Shown piece after piece: positions 1-12,458 of a DNA stretch of 64,000 bases. The DNA is taken from NCBI GenBank assembly GCA_027943335.1, contig BSBK01007726.1, positions 124,001 to 188,000 of the forward strand. Direction: 5' to 3'. Under the pieces are notes generated by a model that was given only the letters and a program-made list of their open reading frames with translations, had not been told where the DNA came from and did no database searches. Made by a program: the position numbers and the translations under genes. Origin of the DNA: Chamaecyparis obtusa. Taxonomy: Eukaryota > Streptophyta > Pinopsida > Cupressales > Cupressaceae. The number at the start of each line of letters is the position of its first letter. Position 1 is the first letter of the stretch.

Positions 1-13
1 AGTATCATGTTTT

Positions 14-1314
14 TGTTGGAGATTTTCCAGCAAGCCAGTGTTGATTGTATGTTTTTCATTGATGACAACATATGATAAGCAGTGTGCATTGAAGTCTTAT
101 GTATGGAGCCTTGAGCATATGTTGCCTAGATATGTTATCAACATGATATCATAAGCGCAGAGGTTGATTCTGAGTGTAGATAGTTGTGCAGTTGTTTGTA
201 TCAATAGTGTCCCTGATAGTGTTATGGACAGAGTTCTGTATGTGATTATCAATGTAGTTATGTTGGAGCCTTGCAAATTTTTATTTATGTTGTAGAAATG
301 TTTGTGAAGCTATGTTCATGGATGCAGAGTTAGTTGTGTAGAAGAAGTTGATTTATGTTTTTTCTATTTGCCAGTCATAGTTTCTCGAGTTTATATGATG
401 GAGCCAATAGTGTTTATATTTTTTTAGCAGTTGCACTTATCATTTTGATATGCATGTTTGGTTTCATATTTGGTGATGAGTTAAGAATGTTTGGTTAAGA
501 GTGCATAACATAATTCAGCTTGAGAGTAAAGATTCAGTTGATTTGGTGGAGCTGACAGTGTGGAGCGACGCGTCTACTCACATTGAGTTGTGCAGTCATT
601 TTGGTGTTGCTTGGTTGATGTAGCCATTGGAGATGTTGTTGGAGAGTTGTATTATTTCTCTAATATGATTTCAAGAAGGTTCTAACAAGCCGAAATGATT
701 ATAGAGAAAGATACTTATAGCTAGTCAGTTGTGATTGCTAAGCATGGAAATGACATGAAAATGAAGTAAGAAAAGAGCAGAGCTGAAGGTGTGAAGTATT
801 GAGCCATCAGTAGAAGGTATATGTGATAAAGAAGAAAGTGTGTGCTATACATTGGAAGTGATCAAGACAACAGGTCTTATCCATAGTTCACCAAGATCTA
901 GATGTAATGTGTATCTATTGTGCAGAAGGTTGCAACCTTCACCATTTCAGTAGTGAGCTCTTGGACAATGGGTCATCACCCCTAACAGGGTTATTTTTAA
1001 AAGACTCCTAATAGGATCTCAGCTTTGACCAGGTCATTGTGCTTCATGCATTGTAAAGATCAACTCCTAACAGGGTTGTAAGATCTTCTAACAGGGATCA
1101 TTATACTCTAGTGCAGTTTATAGTGGGTTCTAATTCCCACCAGGGTTTTTACCTATTCGGGTTTCCTCGTAACCAAAATTTTTGTGATTTGTTAAGTGTT
1201 ATCTTATTATGTATGTGCTTAATGTTATTCTATACTTAATTGGATAAAGAATTGAATCTTTTAGATAATTGATTCACCCCCCCTCTCAGTTATCTCTTGG
1301 GACTATTCCTAACA
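14..1314 (+). repeat. 5' LTR of copia-1
   Basis: It is collinear with 17369-18684, shares the first words ccagcaagccagtgttgat and the last words gggactattcctaa, and ends just before a primer site. It begins TGTTGGAG and ends CTAACA. The distal third holds several copies of a cctaacaggg-type word, a repeated sub-motif within U3/R. It has diverged visibly from its partner. Confidence 0.93.
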
Positions 1315-1316
1315 AT

Positions 1317-1329
1317 TGGTATTAGAGCC
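1317..1329 (+). promoter_or_regulatory. Primer binding site of copia-1 (initiator Met tRNA type)
   Basis: tggtattagagcc lies 2 bases after the LTR end. It differs from the canonical plant tggtatcagagcc at one base. It would prime minus-strand DNA synthesis. Confidence 0.85.
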
Positions 1330-1371
1330 GAGTGCCTTGGAGAGAAAGTTTAATAGCTTGAGGTTGATTAG

Positions 1372-2283
1372 ATGGTGTTATTTAGAAAAGAAAGTCCTAA
1401 TTTTGATAGAGATAATTATCTAGACTAGAAGAACAAAGTGACAACACATTTACAGTGCATTAGTTTTGAGATCTATGAAGTAGCTACTCGAGATATACAG
1501 GTCCCTTCTCTTAAGGATCTTGCAAAAGATGATGCAACTCTTAAATAGAAGGAAATTTTCACTCAAAATACAATCGCCAAGGAATCCCTTATCAACACCC
1601 CATCTGATAGTGAATTTTTAGAAATCAACAAAGTAGATAAAGAATACAAGATATGGAAGCATCTATAAGACATGTTTCAAGGAGATATCCAAGCCAAGAA
1701 TGCATGTAGAAAGACATGGAAGAAAAGATACAATACTTTGGAGATGCTACCTAATGAGAACATCAGAACTTATAATCAAAGGATCAATGAAGTAGTTGCA
1801 AGAATCAGAAATAATGGTGGAGAAATTTCAGAAGAAGACATCATGGACAAATTTATTACTCTAACAACAGCATATGAGAGAAAGATAAATATCCTAGATG
1901 AGACTATGTAGTTCTCAAAAGAATTCAAAAGAGAGACCTTAATCAGCAAGATTTCAGCATTTGAGATATCAAGATTGAAGATAGAGCCTAAAAGTGAAAC
2001 AACATTCAAAGACTTAGTTCATGGTAAGAAATCTTTGAACACTTCTAGTAATTTTGATAATGAAGATGAGGATAAAGAGCTAGATGAATTCATTGCTATG
2101 GTTGCTAAGAAAGAAAGAAAAGGAAAAGGAAAATATGAAGGTTGGTTACCATTTAAATGCTTTTCATGTAACAAGATTGGTCATTTTGCATCTAAGTGTC
2201 CTACAAGAGTCAAGAAAACTAACTACAAGCTCAAGTATAAAGAATGTTACTATGCTAAAGATAGAGTTTCAGATGAAGATTAA
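1372..2283 (+). pseudogene. copia-1 gag (capsid-nucleocapsid) remnant
   Basis: The ATG at 1372 opens a frame beginning MVLFRKESPNFDRDNY, a typical copia gag start, and runs on with stops. A UBN2-like stretch (WKKRYNTLEMLPNENIRTYN) follows at about 1710-1790. A CCHC zinc knuckle of the form C-X2-C-X4-H-X4-C (CFSCNKIGHFASKC) is intact at 2158-2199. Gag packages the element RNA into virus-like particles. In-frame stops at about 1424, 1546, 1667 and 1909 break it; three of the four are TAG. No complete product is possible. Confidence 0.85.
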
Positions 2284-2926
2284 GTAGAACATGAAATTAG
2301 ATTTATTGCAATTGAATAAATGGAAAGAATGTTTGATGAAATGGATAAAGAAGATGAAAAGAAAGAACAAGAGTTAGCATTGGTTTCACAAGCATACATA
2401 AGGATAGACTAGATCATTGATAGTGGTTGTTCACATCACATGACAGGAGACAAAAATAGATTTGTGCATTTGGATAAGTACAAAGGCGACATGGTTAGAT
2501 TTGTAGACAACACTCCTAAACCTATCATAGGTAGAGGAGCTATCACTTTGGATTGAAAGAATAACACTAAAGATGTTCTTTATGTTGATGAATTGCAACA
2601 TAACCTACTAAGTGTTGGATAGTTTCTTGACAAAGGATATCGGTTGGAATTCAAAAAACATTAAGTGCATCATTAATAACAAAGAAGGAGTAATGATTGC
2701 ATCGAGTTCAAAGAAAAAAGGTAATGTTTTTCAACTTAGTTCAGAAGAAAGTTATTTTGTTGCTATAGTAGATGATAGTTGGTTATGGCACAAAAGACTA
2801 TGTCACATCAATTTTGACAATATAGTAAAGATAAACAATATTAAGGCAATAAGAGACCTCCCTAGTATTGCAAGGCCAGTAGATACAATATGCAGAGAAT
2901 GTGTGATGGGAAAACATGTAAGAAAC
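2284..2926 (+). pseudogene. copia-1 protease and GAG-pre-integrase remnant
   Basis: The aspartic protease active site Asp-Ser-Gly is read at 2419-2427 in the context IIDSGCSHHMTGDK, as in copia polyproteins. Downstream is the GAG-pre-integrase zinc region: WHKRLCHINFDNI, then CRECVMGKH at about 2890-2917, giving the H-X-H...C-X2-C pattern. Stops occur before the DSG and at about 2619, and an A-run near 2655 shifts the frame. The frame is cut at 2926 by the gypsy array and resumes at 14487. Confidence 0.83.
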
Positions 2927-3737
2927 TAATGAAGGGTACTCCTCTTAATACCACAAACACATAACAGAAAGAGAAAAACAGCAACAATTTGCAAGAATAG
3001 AAAATGAGCTTCTTATAATCTCCACAAATGTGGAATTACAAATTTTAGAATTACAATATGCAAAGCGACATGGGCATTTTCTTTACAATATTTTGAGGGA
3101 CAAGCCTGAAATTATTACCTAGAACTACTCTGAACTACTCTAAACTGCCTAAGACAACACTACAGGCCTTCCTTATATAGACAATTTTCCACCACCTGAG
3201 AAGGTTCCAGAATTTAGCCTTTAAGGCCGACTAAACATAGAATTATTTTATTTTCATAATTATTACAATAGGGTCGGTTCAAAACAAATACAAAATATAT
3301 TTTTAGGTAGCCCAACTTCCGGAGGCCATAACTTTTTAACCATAGTCTATTTTTATATTATAACCACTTTTCAGAAATGCCAGGATGAGATCTACAATGC
3401 TTGACTCATGCAAGCTCCAGTCAACTGGAGGGTCCATCGTGATCTGAAGCGTCTAAGGTCTTCAAAATTGAGCTCAAATATTTCATACCCAAAAACCTCA
3501 ATAGCTTCATCGATATTGATGATGTGACAATTAAACTGAACTGGTAGGCTGATATGACTAAGATGAACCTCCACCTGTGAAATTAGAGCATTCTGAGGTT
3601 GTATGAAAAACTTACTAAAAAATAGTAAGTTTCTATAAATTGTAGCTCTGCACAAGATAGCCCTTATTGAAAAAGAAACCAAAAAATATTTTACAATGAT
3701 GCAAGATTTCTCTTACACTCAGGATGCTCATGCATCA
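2927..3737 (-). repeat. Left LTR (element 3' LTR) of the minus gypsy array
   Basis: Read on the plus strand it starts taatgaaggg (TG mutated to TA) and ends tgcatca. It is collinear with the other two LTRs. A minus-strand TATA box (tatataagg; plus ccttatatag at about 3171-3180) is conserved in all three copies. Confidence 0.92.
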
Positions 3738-3775
3738 GACAATTGGGGTAATTTGAGAAGTGACCCTATCATGAC

Positions 3776-4180
3776 TTAGGTGTGAAGAGGAAAACCAAGA
3801 TGGTTAACCTCCTCCTTTGTCAGCCATAATGAATCCTCAACAGGTTTTCCTTTCCATTTGACCAAGTATTCTCCATAGGTCCTATTCCTTGTGCTTCTAC
3901 CAACATGACTTTCTAGTATATCCTCAATCTCCTTGGTAGTTGAAGTAGTCGGTGGAATGCTCCACTGTGCTACTATGATCTCATCTTCAACACCTCCTCC
4001 ATGATACTTTGTCAAATATAAAATGTTAAACACTGGTGAAATATTCAGCTCAGTAGGCAATTCTACCTCATAGGCATTTCCTGAATCATGCTTCTTCGGT
4101 TTCTTACATGGCCCAAACTTCTTCATTTTCAACTTATTATATGTACCAACTAGAAATCACTCCTTTTGCAAGTGAACCAT
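3776..4180 (-). pseudogene. Left copy: integrase C-terminus with chromodomain
   Basis: The frame 4132-3776 reads KMKKFGPCKKPKK, then NAYEVELPTELNISPVFNI, the conserved post-integrase segment of chromoviruses. It ends with YLVKWKGKPVEDSLW, a chromodomain core with its aromatic residues. The chromodomain directs integration to particular chromatin. This segment is nearly open, with a stop only at its natural end, and lies just inside the left LTR. The N-terminal link to the integrase core is broken. Confidence 0.85.
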
Positions 4181-4770
4181 GACTTCATCTCCAACCTGAA
4201 ATTCCTTATGCCTCCTTTTCTCATCTGCCTTAGCCTTATACTACACATTCATCTTGGTAATATGCTTCCTCACCTCCTCATGGATGTTCTTCAAATATAT
4301 CCTTAACTTCTTCCACATTGTACACCAGAATATCCAAATAACTTAGTGTCCTAATCTGAAACTATGCTCTTTGGCAAACCATGTAGTCTCACCACTTCTC
4401 TAAAAAATAATTCTATTATATGAACAACATCATTAGTCTTCTTGAAGGGAATAAAATGTGCCATCTTTGAAAATCTATCAACCACCACAAAAATTGAATC
4501 ATGTCCCTGCCGAGTCCTCGGTAAACAAAGAACAAAGTTCATACTGATATCCTCCCAAGGTTTCTCTGGTACAAGCAATGGGTGATACAACCCTGTATTC
4601 TGCTTCACTCCTTTTTCTATATGACATACCCTGCAACTCTGTACAAAGTTCTTGACATCTTGCTATAACTATGGCCAATAATAATTCTCATTAACAATAG
4701 CAAGGGTTTTATCATGACAAAAATGTCCAACCAATCCTCCTCTATGCTTCTCCTTAATGATATTCTCCCT
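4181..4770 (-). pseudogene. Left copy: integrase core with internal deletion
   Basis: The frame 4608-4351 reads [20 protein letters not shown] then [18 protein letters not shown] and [11 protein letters not shown], the gypsy DDE integrase core. The first catalytic Asp, expected in SMDFV, is Asn here (SMNFV). About 290 bp present in the right copy (about 9537-9823, IVYG-like segment) is missing here: the sequence jumps at about 4290 from the post-core region to the catalytic region. This removes the third catalytic Glu region. The copy is therefore inactive by two independent lesions. Confidence 0.82.
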
Positions 4771-6240
4771 CATAGAACTTCATGAAATGCACAACTGGAT
4801 CCCTCTGAATAACATATCATCCTGGATGATGAAATCCAACCACTTTGTCCTGTTTAGAGTAACAGGTTTTGTACAAGTTTTCCAAACTTCACCAAAATTA
4901 GGATCCTTTGGATACAAACTCTTGAGTTCCTTGAACCCAACCACCTCAATCTGCATCTCTGTCAGCAAAATTTTCCTTCTGCTAGGCACATTTACAAGCC
5001 TGTTAGACTTTCCATTCTTATGTTTCAAAACAAATGTGTAACTTTGCAAAAACTCAACCCACTTCAAATGCCTTTGATTCAACTTTCCTTGAGTATTCAA
5101 ATATTACAAAGATTGATGGTTAGTATATAAAAAAAACTCTTTAGGAAGCAGATAATGTCTCCACTTCTTCAATGCCTGAACTATAACATAAAATTCCTAA
5201 TCATAAATAGAATATTTCATCTTGGCATCATTCAACTTCTCACTAAAATAAGCAACAAGTTTACCTTCTTGGCTCAAAACAACTCCTATTGCAGTACCAC
5301 TAGCATCGCAGTCTACTTGAAATAGCTTATTAAAATTTGGAAGTGCTAAAACAGGTTGTCTTGTAACTTTCTATTTCAACAATTGAAAACTCTTTTCTGC
5401 CCCTGTAATCCACTTAAACTCTTTTCTATCCCATCTCATTGTTTCAGTCAATGGTCCACAAATACTGCTAAAACTTCTAATAAACTTTATGTTAAAGCTA
5501 GCCAAACCATGAAAAGATCTTACCTTAGTAGCACTCCTTGGAGTAGGCCATTCAAGGATAGCTTGCACTTTCTCCGGGTCCATTTTTAGACCTTCTGCTG
5601 AAACTATAAATCCTAGATACACTAACTCCTTCTACACAAAAATGCACTTCTTCAAATTAATCAACAATTTCTCTTATCTTAACTTCTCAAACACCATAAG
5701 AATATGCATCATATGCTCCTTCAATGTCTTACCGAAGATCAAAATATCATCTAGGTAAACAATGACAAACTTACCCAAAAATTATTTCAAGACCTCATTC
5801 ATCAGCCACATGAAAGTACTCAGTGCATTGGTTAGCTCAAAAGGAATGAATAACCACTCATACAGTCCTTCCTTTGTCTTGAAGGAAGTCTTCCATTCAT
5901 CTCCTTCTCTGATCTGAATCTAATGATATCCACTCTTCAAATCTATCTTTGAGAAATACACAGCTCCACTCAAACAATCCATAATATCATCCATCCGCAA
6001 CAATGGAAATTTGTACTTAATTGTGATCTTGTTGATAGCTCTGGAATCTATACACATCCTCTATTCTCCATTCTTCTTTGGTTCTAATACTATTGGTACA
6101 ACACAGGGACTTAGACACTCATGGATCAATCCTTTTTGAAATAACTCTTGCACTTGTCTGTTCAACTCTTCACTTTCTACAGGTGTCATTCTGTGTGCTA
6201 CCTTATTTGGAAAACTAGCTCCTGGAATCAAGTCCATCTA
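4771..6240 (-). pseudogene. Left copy: reverse transcriptase and RNase H
   Basis: RNase H and tether segments are at 5622-4780: YLGFIVSAEGLKMDPEKV, then VRSFHGLASF, and later NQRHLKWVEFLQSYTFVLKH. RT sequence continues to about 6240, including the reverse complement of the YLDD active-site region near 5745. Several stops interrupt the frame, and the ADALSRR tether motif is altered to VNVPSRR. In Ty3/gypsy elements RT-RNase H copies RNA into DNA; here it cannot be translated whole. Confidence 0.85.
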
Positions 6241-8012
6241 ATGACTAATCTCCTTGACTGGTGGTAATCCATCAGGAACATTATCATATACAATATCCTG
6301 AAACTCATTCAACAAATCTGCAACTTCTACAAGAACATCTTCTACTTTCTCTTTACCAACTTTTGGAATTAAAGAAAAACACATATGCTCATGCCTCATA
6401 CCCACTAGAAATTTTCTTCATTCAGAAAAACTTATTCTTCTAGTATTGTATACCTTTTCTTCTATGTCCTTCAATGGCTTTAGCTTATGTCTCACTCTAC
6501 CCTTTGTTAGGGAATAGGTATTCACATGACCATGATGTACAACATGCCTGTCAAACTGTCACGATCTTCCTGACAACATATGACATGCATCCATAGGTAT
6601 GATATCATATAGTACCTCATCATGGTACCTGCCAATCCTAAATTTCACTAGGCACTATTCATTAACCATGACCTTGTGGTCATCCTGCACCCAGGCAATC
6701 TGGTAAGGATGTGGGTGTTTATGTCTTTCTTGAGCTTCAAATTTGTCACCATCTCTTCTGACACCATATTGTCAGTGCTTTCGATATCAATGACCACATC
6801 ACAAAACTTATCCTCACACTTGCACTTGGTGTGAAACAGGTTGCTCCTTTGCTTGGGTTCATTTTCACCACTCAACAGGACTCTTTTGTTAATCAATGGT
6901 TCTCCTCTTTTAGCATCTTTAAAATATGATGATCTAGCATCTTCATCCACATGTGCAACTCTAGCCTAACCTTCATTTCTCCTATCTGTCCTTCCTTGGC
7001 ATTGAGGACATTCAAAGGCCCTATGACCTTCTTCTCCATAGTGAAAACATGTTCCATGGAAGCTACCCCTTCTAGATCCTTGTCCTCTTCCTCTTTCTCT
7101 CTGATCTCTATTATTTTGATCATGGAAACAATTGGAATTGTTTCCTCTCTGATTCTAACTACTATTGGCCTCATCCTTCTTTTTCAAATCTTCATTTCGG
7201 CCTCCATAAGAGCGTCTACCAGATCTTTTGCCATGACCTCTTCCACTTTGTTTTCTTTTAAACTTCTTGTTCATCTTTTCCTCTACTTTTAGGGAAAATT
7301 GGTATGCCTCTTCAATATTGTTCATTCAAACCAGATTCAACTCCTCCTGAATTCTTGGCCTCAACCCATTAAGGTAATGGGAAACTTTCTCCTTATCAGC
7401 TTTCGCATGGCTTATTCTGATGAGGATTTGATAGAACTCCTCTATATACTCCTAAACATATCTTCCTACTTGCTTCAAACCTTGAATTTTCTTTAGTAGA
7501 TCAAGCTCATAATCAATAGGAATGAACTATTGCTTCAATTTATCCACCATCCAATCCCATCTTGTGATTTTCTCCTTTCCTCTTCTATTTTTCTCCAATT
7601 GAATCTCTTGCCACTAGATCTTTGCGTGACCCTTCAGTCTAGCCTTTTCAAATTTGACCCTATCAGGATCCTCAATATCTTCATACTCAAAATATTCTTC
7701 ACATTCATTGATCCAGTCAATCAGCTCCTCTAGGTTAAGGTCTCCTGAAAATGTAGGAACCTCAATCTTAGGTCTTTTCCTGATTTTGGAAATGGCTTGG
7801 AAAAGTCTTTCTTCTTCTTGATTCAAAACTTTGACTTCTCCTTCCTAATCAAAATTTCCTTCTCCTTCGGCTTCATCCTTGCTTTCATCTCTAACATTAA
7901 GATTCATTCCTTTGTGAATCTCTTCTTGTAATTCTCGCACTTGTCTTTAGAGGGCTCTAACCTCAGGTGTCACAACACCAGCTCTTCCACCACGTTCCCT
8001 TCATGGAGGCAT
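6241..8012 (-). pseudogene. Left copy: gag and protease
   Basis: Gag begins at an ATG at 8012 (MPP, then a TGA where the next codon would be Arg). Frame 7826-7614 holds the conserved capsid start (FSGDLNLEELIDWINECEEYF). The zinc knuckle near 7050 reads C-FH-Y-GEEG-H-RAFE-C, with Tyr in place of the second Cys. The protease at 6950-6648 has D-I-E in place of the D-S-G active site (VVIDIESTDNMV). Gag is split by stops and at least one frameshift. Confidence 0.83.
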
Positions 8013-8158
8013 TTTCATACTTATCACTGAAACCCTAACCATAGTCCTGGTACAAACTACCTTGCAGGCAATGATTTGTTTACACAAAAATCCTAAACCA
8101 CAGTCCTGGTGCAAACTACTTCATAGTCGGTGATCTATTTACACACTAAGGAACTCCT

Positions 8159-8170
8159 GCTCTGATACCA
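8159..8170 (-). promoter_or_regulatory. Primer binding site beside the middle LTR (minus array)
   Basis: The reverse complement reads tggtatcagagc, a perfect plant initiator-Met tRNA primer site, 2 bases inside the middle LTR. It serves the left internal region. Confidence 0.9.
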
Positions 8171-8172
8171 CT

Positions 8173-8981
8173 TGATGAAGGGTACTCCCCTTAATACCAC
8201 AAACACATAACAAAAATAGAGAAATAACAACAATTTCCAAGGATAGAAAATGAGCTTATTATCTCCACAAATATGGAATTAAAAATTTTAGAATTACAAT
8301 ATGCAAAGCCACATGGGCATTTTCCTTACAATATTCTGAGGGACAAGCCTTAAATTATTACCTAGAACTACTCTGAACTGCTCTGAACTACCTAGGACAA
8401 CACTACGAGCCTTCCTTATATAGACAATTTTCCACAGCCCGAGAAGTTTCTAGAATTTAGCCTTTCAGGCTGACTAAACATAAAATTATTTTATTTTCAC
8501 AATTATTACAATAGGTTCAGTCCAAAACAAATACAAAATATGTTTTTAGGTAGCCCAACTTCCAGAGGCCATAACTTTCTAAGTGTAGCTCCTTTTTTCT
8601 ATTATAACCACTTTTCAAAATTGACAGGATGAGATCTACAGTGCCTAACTCGTGCAAGCTCCAGTCAATAAGGGGGTCGATCACGATCTAGAGCCTCTAA
8701 GGCCTTCAAAATTGAGCTCAAAGATTTCCTACCTAAAAACCTCAATAACTTCACCAATACTGATGATGTGACAATGAAACTGAACTGGTAGGCTGATATG
8801 ACTAAGATGAACCTCCACCTATGAAATCAGAACATTCCAAGATTGTATGACAAACTTACTAAAAAATAGTAAGTTTCTATAAATAGTAGCTCTGCACAAG
8901 ATAGCCCTTATTGAAAAAGAAACCAAAAAATATTTTTCGATGATGCAAGATTGCTCTTACACCCAGGATGCTCCTGCATCA
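8173..8981 (-). repeat. Middle (shared) LTR of the minus gypsy array
   Basis: It starts tgatgaaggg and ends ctgcatca with both TG and CA intact. It acts as 5' LTR for the left copy and 3' LTR for the right copy. The minus-strand TATA box is at about 8414-8423. Confidence 0.93.
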
Positions 8982-9424
8982 GACACCTGGGGTAATTTGA
9001 TAAGTGACCCTATGATGACTCAAGTGTGAAGAGAAAAACCAAGATGGTTAACCCCCTCCCTTGTCATCCATGATGAATCCTCAATAGGTCATCCTTTCCA
9101 TTTGACCAGGTATGCTTCATAGGTTTTGTTCCTTGTGCTTCTGCCAACATGACTATCCAGTATATCCTCAATATCCTTGGTAGCTAAAATAGTTTCTAGA
9201 ATACTCCACCGTGCTACTATCATCTCATCTTTGACACCTCCTTCATGATACTCTATCAAATCTGAAATGTTAAACATTGGTGAAATATTCAGCTTAGTAG
9301 GCAATTCTACCTCATAGGCATTTCCTAAATCATGCTTCTTCGGTATCTTACATGGCCCAAACTTCTTCATTTTCAACTTGTTACATGTACCAGTTAGAAA
9401 TCTCTCCTTTCGCAAGTGAATCAT
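8982..9424 (-). pseudogene. Right copy: integrase C-terminus with chromodomain
   Basis: Frame 9424-9089 contains LRKERFLTGTCNKLKMKKFG, then AYEVELPTKLNISPMFNI, and ends in EAYLVKWKG. A frame change or stop at about 9085 follows, so the last part of the chromodomain (PI.DSSW.. and VNHLGF-like, by comparison with the left copy) is in a broken frame down to about 9030. The domain type marks the element as a chromovirus. Confidence 0.85.
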
Positions 9425-10340
9425 GACTTCATTTCCAACCTAAAATTCCTTATGCCTCCTTTTCTCATATGCCTTAGCCTTATTCTATGGATTAATATTG
9501 GTAATATGCTTCCTCACCTCCTCATGGATGTTCTTCAAATCTTCTCCAAAATCGTTAGCTTCAGCACAACTTATCTATCCTTTATCTATCTTCCTCATCT
9601 CAGATGCATTTTTGGGACTACTTCCATATACAATATGGAATGGTGTTTTACTAGTGCTCCTATTGACAAAATTATTGTATGAAAATTTTGGCTGTGGTAA
9701 AATCAAATCCCATCCTATTGGCTTATCTCCAACCAAACATCTCAGAAAATTTTTCAAACTCTTATTCACCACCTCTGTCTGTCCATCTGTTTATGGATGA
9801 TGTGATGAACTGAACTTCATATCTATCTTTAACTTCTTCCACAATGTACGCTAGAAATATCCAACAAACTTATTATCTTGATCTGAAACTATGCTCTTTG
9901 GCAAACCATGTAGTCTCACTACTTCTCTGAAAAACAATTCTACTATATGAACAACATCATTAGTCTTCTTGCAGGGAATGAAATGTGCCATCTTTGAAAA
10001 TATGTCAACCACAACAAAAATTGAATCATGTCCCCATTCAGTCCTTGGTAAACCAAGAACAAAGTCCATACTGATATCCTCCCAGGTTTCTCTAGTATAG
10101 GTAATGGCTGATACAACCCTGTATTCTGCTTCACTCCTTTTGTCGTCTGACATACCCTACAACTCTATACAAACTTCTTGACATCTTTCTACAACTGTGG
10201 CCAATAATAATTCTCATTACCAATAGCAAAGATTTTATCATGACTAGAATGTCCAGGCAATCCTCCGCTATACTTCTCCTTGATGAGATTCTCCCTCATA
10301 GAACTTTGTGGAATGCACAACTGGATCCCTCTGAATAGCA
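9425..10340 (-). pseudogene. Right copy: integrase core
   Basis: Frame 10153-9851 reads [20 protein letters not shown] and later [19 protein letters not shown], holding the first two catalytic Asp residues (SMDFV and SDQD). Frame 9772-9575 reads NKSLKNFLRCLVGDKPIGWD and TPFHIVYGSSP, the segment after the third catalytic residue. This copy keeps the roughly 290 bp missing from the left copy. Stops separate the pieces, and an HHCC-like zinc region upstream (about 10150-10260) is disrupted. Confidence 0.87.
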
Positions 10341-11085
10341 TATCATCCTAGATGATGAAATCCATCCACTTCGTCCTATCTAGAGTAACAGGTTTTGTAC
10401 AAGCTTTCCAAACTTCACCAAAATCAATATCCTCTAGATACAAACTCTTGAGTTCCTTGAACCCAACCACCTCAATTTGCATCTCAATCAGCAAAATTTT
10501 CCTTCTACTATGCGCATCTGCAACCTTGTTAGACTTTTGACTCTTGTGTTTCAAAACAAATATGTAACTCTGCAAAAACTCAACCCACTTCAAATGCCTT
10601 TGATTCAACTTTCCTTGACTATTCAAATATTGCAAAGCTTGATGATTAGTATATAAAATAAACTCTTTAGGAAGTAGATAGTGTCTCCACTTCTTCAATG
10701 CCTGAACTATATCATTAATTTGTTGATCATAAATAGAATATTTCCTCTTGGCATCATTCAAATTCTCACTGAAATAAGAAGCAGGTTTACCTTCTTGGCT
10801 CAAAATAGCTCCTATTGCAGTACCACTAGCATCACAATCTACTTGAAAAACCTTATTAAAATTTGGAAGTGCTAAAACAGGTTTTTCTATAACTTTCTGT
10901 TTCAACAATTGAAAACTCTTTTCTATCCCTGTAATCCACTTAAACTCTTTTCTATCCCCTCTGATTGTTTTAGTCAAGGGTCCACAAATACTGCTAAAAA
11001 TTTTGATAAACTTTTTGTAAAAGCTAGTGAAACCATAAAAAGATCTTACCTCTGTAGCACTCCTTAGAGTAGGCCATTCAAGGAT
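10341..11085 (-). pseudogene. Right copy: RNase H and tether
   Basis: The long open frame 10977-10348 (209 codons) contains [20 protein letters not shown], with the RNase H catalytic Asp, then QALKKWRHYLLPKEFILYTN. The tether KVADAHSRR matches KVADALSRR of Ty3/gypsy RNase H. This is one of the best preserved frames in the array. The upstream link to RT at about 11000-11085 has stops. Confidence 0.88.
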
Positions 11086-11760
11086 AGCCTACACTTTCTC
11101 TAGGTCCATTTTTAGACCTTTTGCTGAAACTACAAATCCTAGATACACTAACTCCTTCACAAAACTGCACTTCTTCAAATTAATCAACAATTTCTCTTCC
11201 CTTAACTTCTCAATCACAATAGGAATATGCATCATATTCTCCTCCAATGTCTTACTGAAGATTAAAATATCATCTAGGTAAACAATGACAAACTTACCCA
11301 AAAATTCTTTCAGAACCTCATTCATTAGCCGCATGAAAGTACTCGGTGCATTGGTTAGCTCAAAATGCATGACTAACCACTCATATAGTCCTTGCTTTAT
11401 CTTGAAGGTAGTCTTCCATTCATGCCCTTCTCTGATCTGAATTTGATGATATACACTGTTCCAATCTAGCTTTGTGAAATACATAGCTCCACTCAAACAA
11501 TTCATAATATCATCCATCTGTAGCAATAAAAATTTGTACTTGATTGTGATCTTGTTGATAGCTTTGGAATTTGTACACATCCTCCATTCTCCATTCTTCT
11601 TTGGTTCTAATACTACTAGTACATCATAGAGACTCACACTCTCATGGATAAATCCTTTTTGCAACAACTCTTGCACTTGTCTTTTCAACTCTTCACTTTC
11701 TGTAGGTGTCATTCTATGTGCCACCTTATTCGGAAAATTATATCTTGGGATCAAGTCCAT
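11086..11760 (-). pseudogene. Right copy: reverse transcriptase
   Basis: Frame 11760-11089 (223 codons) begins DLIPRYNFPNKVAHRMTP, the conserved RT entry, and includes LEPKKNGEWRMC, FTKLDWNSVYHQI and the active site VIVYLDDILIFS with both Asp residues. The canonical D-L-(R/K)-S-G-Y-(H/Y) motif is changed at the middle (DWNSVYH), which places Trp-Asn and Val at normally conserved sites. RT length is near normal, so this is a decayed but recognisable pol core. Confidence 0.9.
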
Positions 11761-12458
11761 CTGATGATTGGTGGTAATCCATCAGGCACATTATCAGATA
11801 AAATATCCTGAAACTCATTCAACAAATCTGTAACTTCTATAGGAACATCTTCTACTTCCTCTTTACCAACTTTTGAAATTAAAGAAAAACACATATGCTC
11901 ATGCCTCATACCCTCTAGAAATTTTCTTCCATCAACAAAACTTATTCTAACCGTACCACATACCTTTTCTTCTATGTCCTTCAATGGCTTTAGCTTATGT
12001 CTCACTCTGTCCTTTGTCAGGGAATAGGTATTCGCATGACCATCATGTACAACACGCTTGTCAAACTACCAAGGTCTTCCCAAAAACATATGACATGCAT
12101 CCATAGGTATGATATCATATAGTACCTCATCATGGTACTTGCCAATCCTGAGTTTCACTAGGCACTGTTCATTAACCATGACCTTGTGGTCATTTTGCAC
12201 CTAGGCAATTCGGTAAGGATGTGGGTGTTTTTGTCTCTTGAGCTTCAACTTTGTCACCATCTCTTCTAACACCAAATTTTCAGTGCTTCTACTATCGATG
12301 ATTACATCACAACACTTATCCTCACACTTGCACTTGGTGTGAAATAGGCTCCTCCTTTGCTTAGGTTCATTCTCACCACTCAGTAGGACTCTTCTATTAA
12401 TCAACATTTCTCCTCTTTTAGCATCTTTAAAATGTGACGATCTAGCATCTTTATCCAC
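11761..12458 (-). pseudogene. Right copy: protease and linker
   Basis: Frame 12458-12201 contains LFHTKCKCEDKCCDVIIDSR, where the expected D-S-G active site is D-S-R. It continues STENLVLEEMV, as in gypsy proteases. Frame 12005-11751 follows with KLKPLKDIEEKVCG and VTDLLNEFQDILSDNVPDGL, the usual protease-to-RT spacer with the LPP...R entry to RT. Stops at about 12200 and 11760 separate them. Confidence 0.84.
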
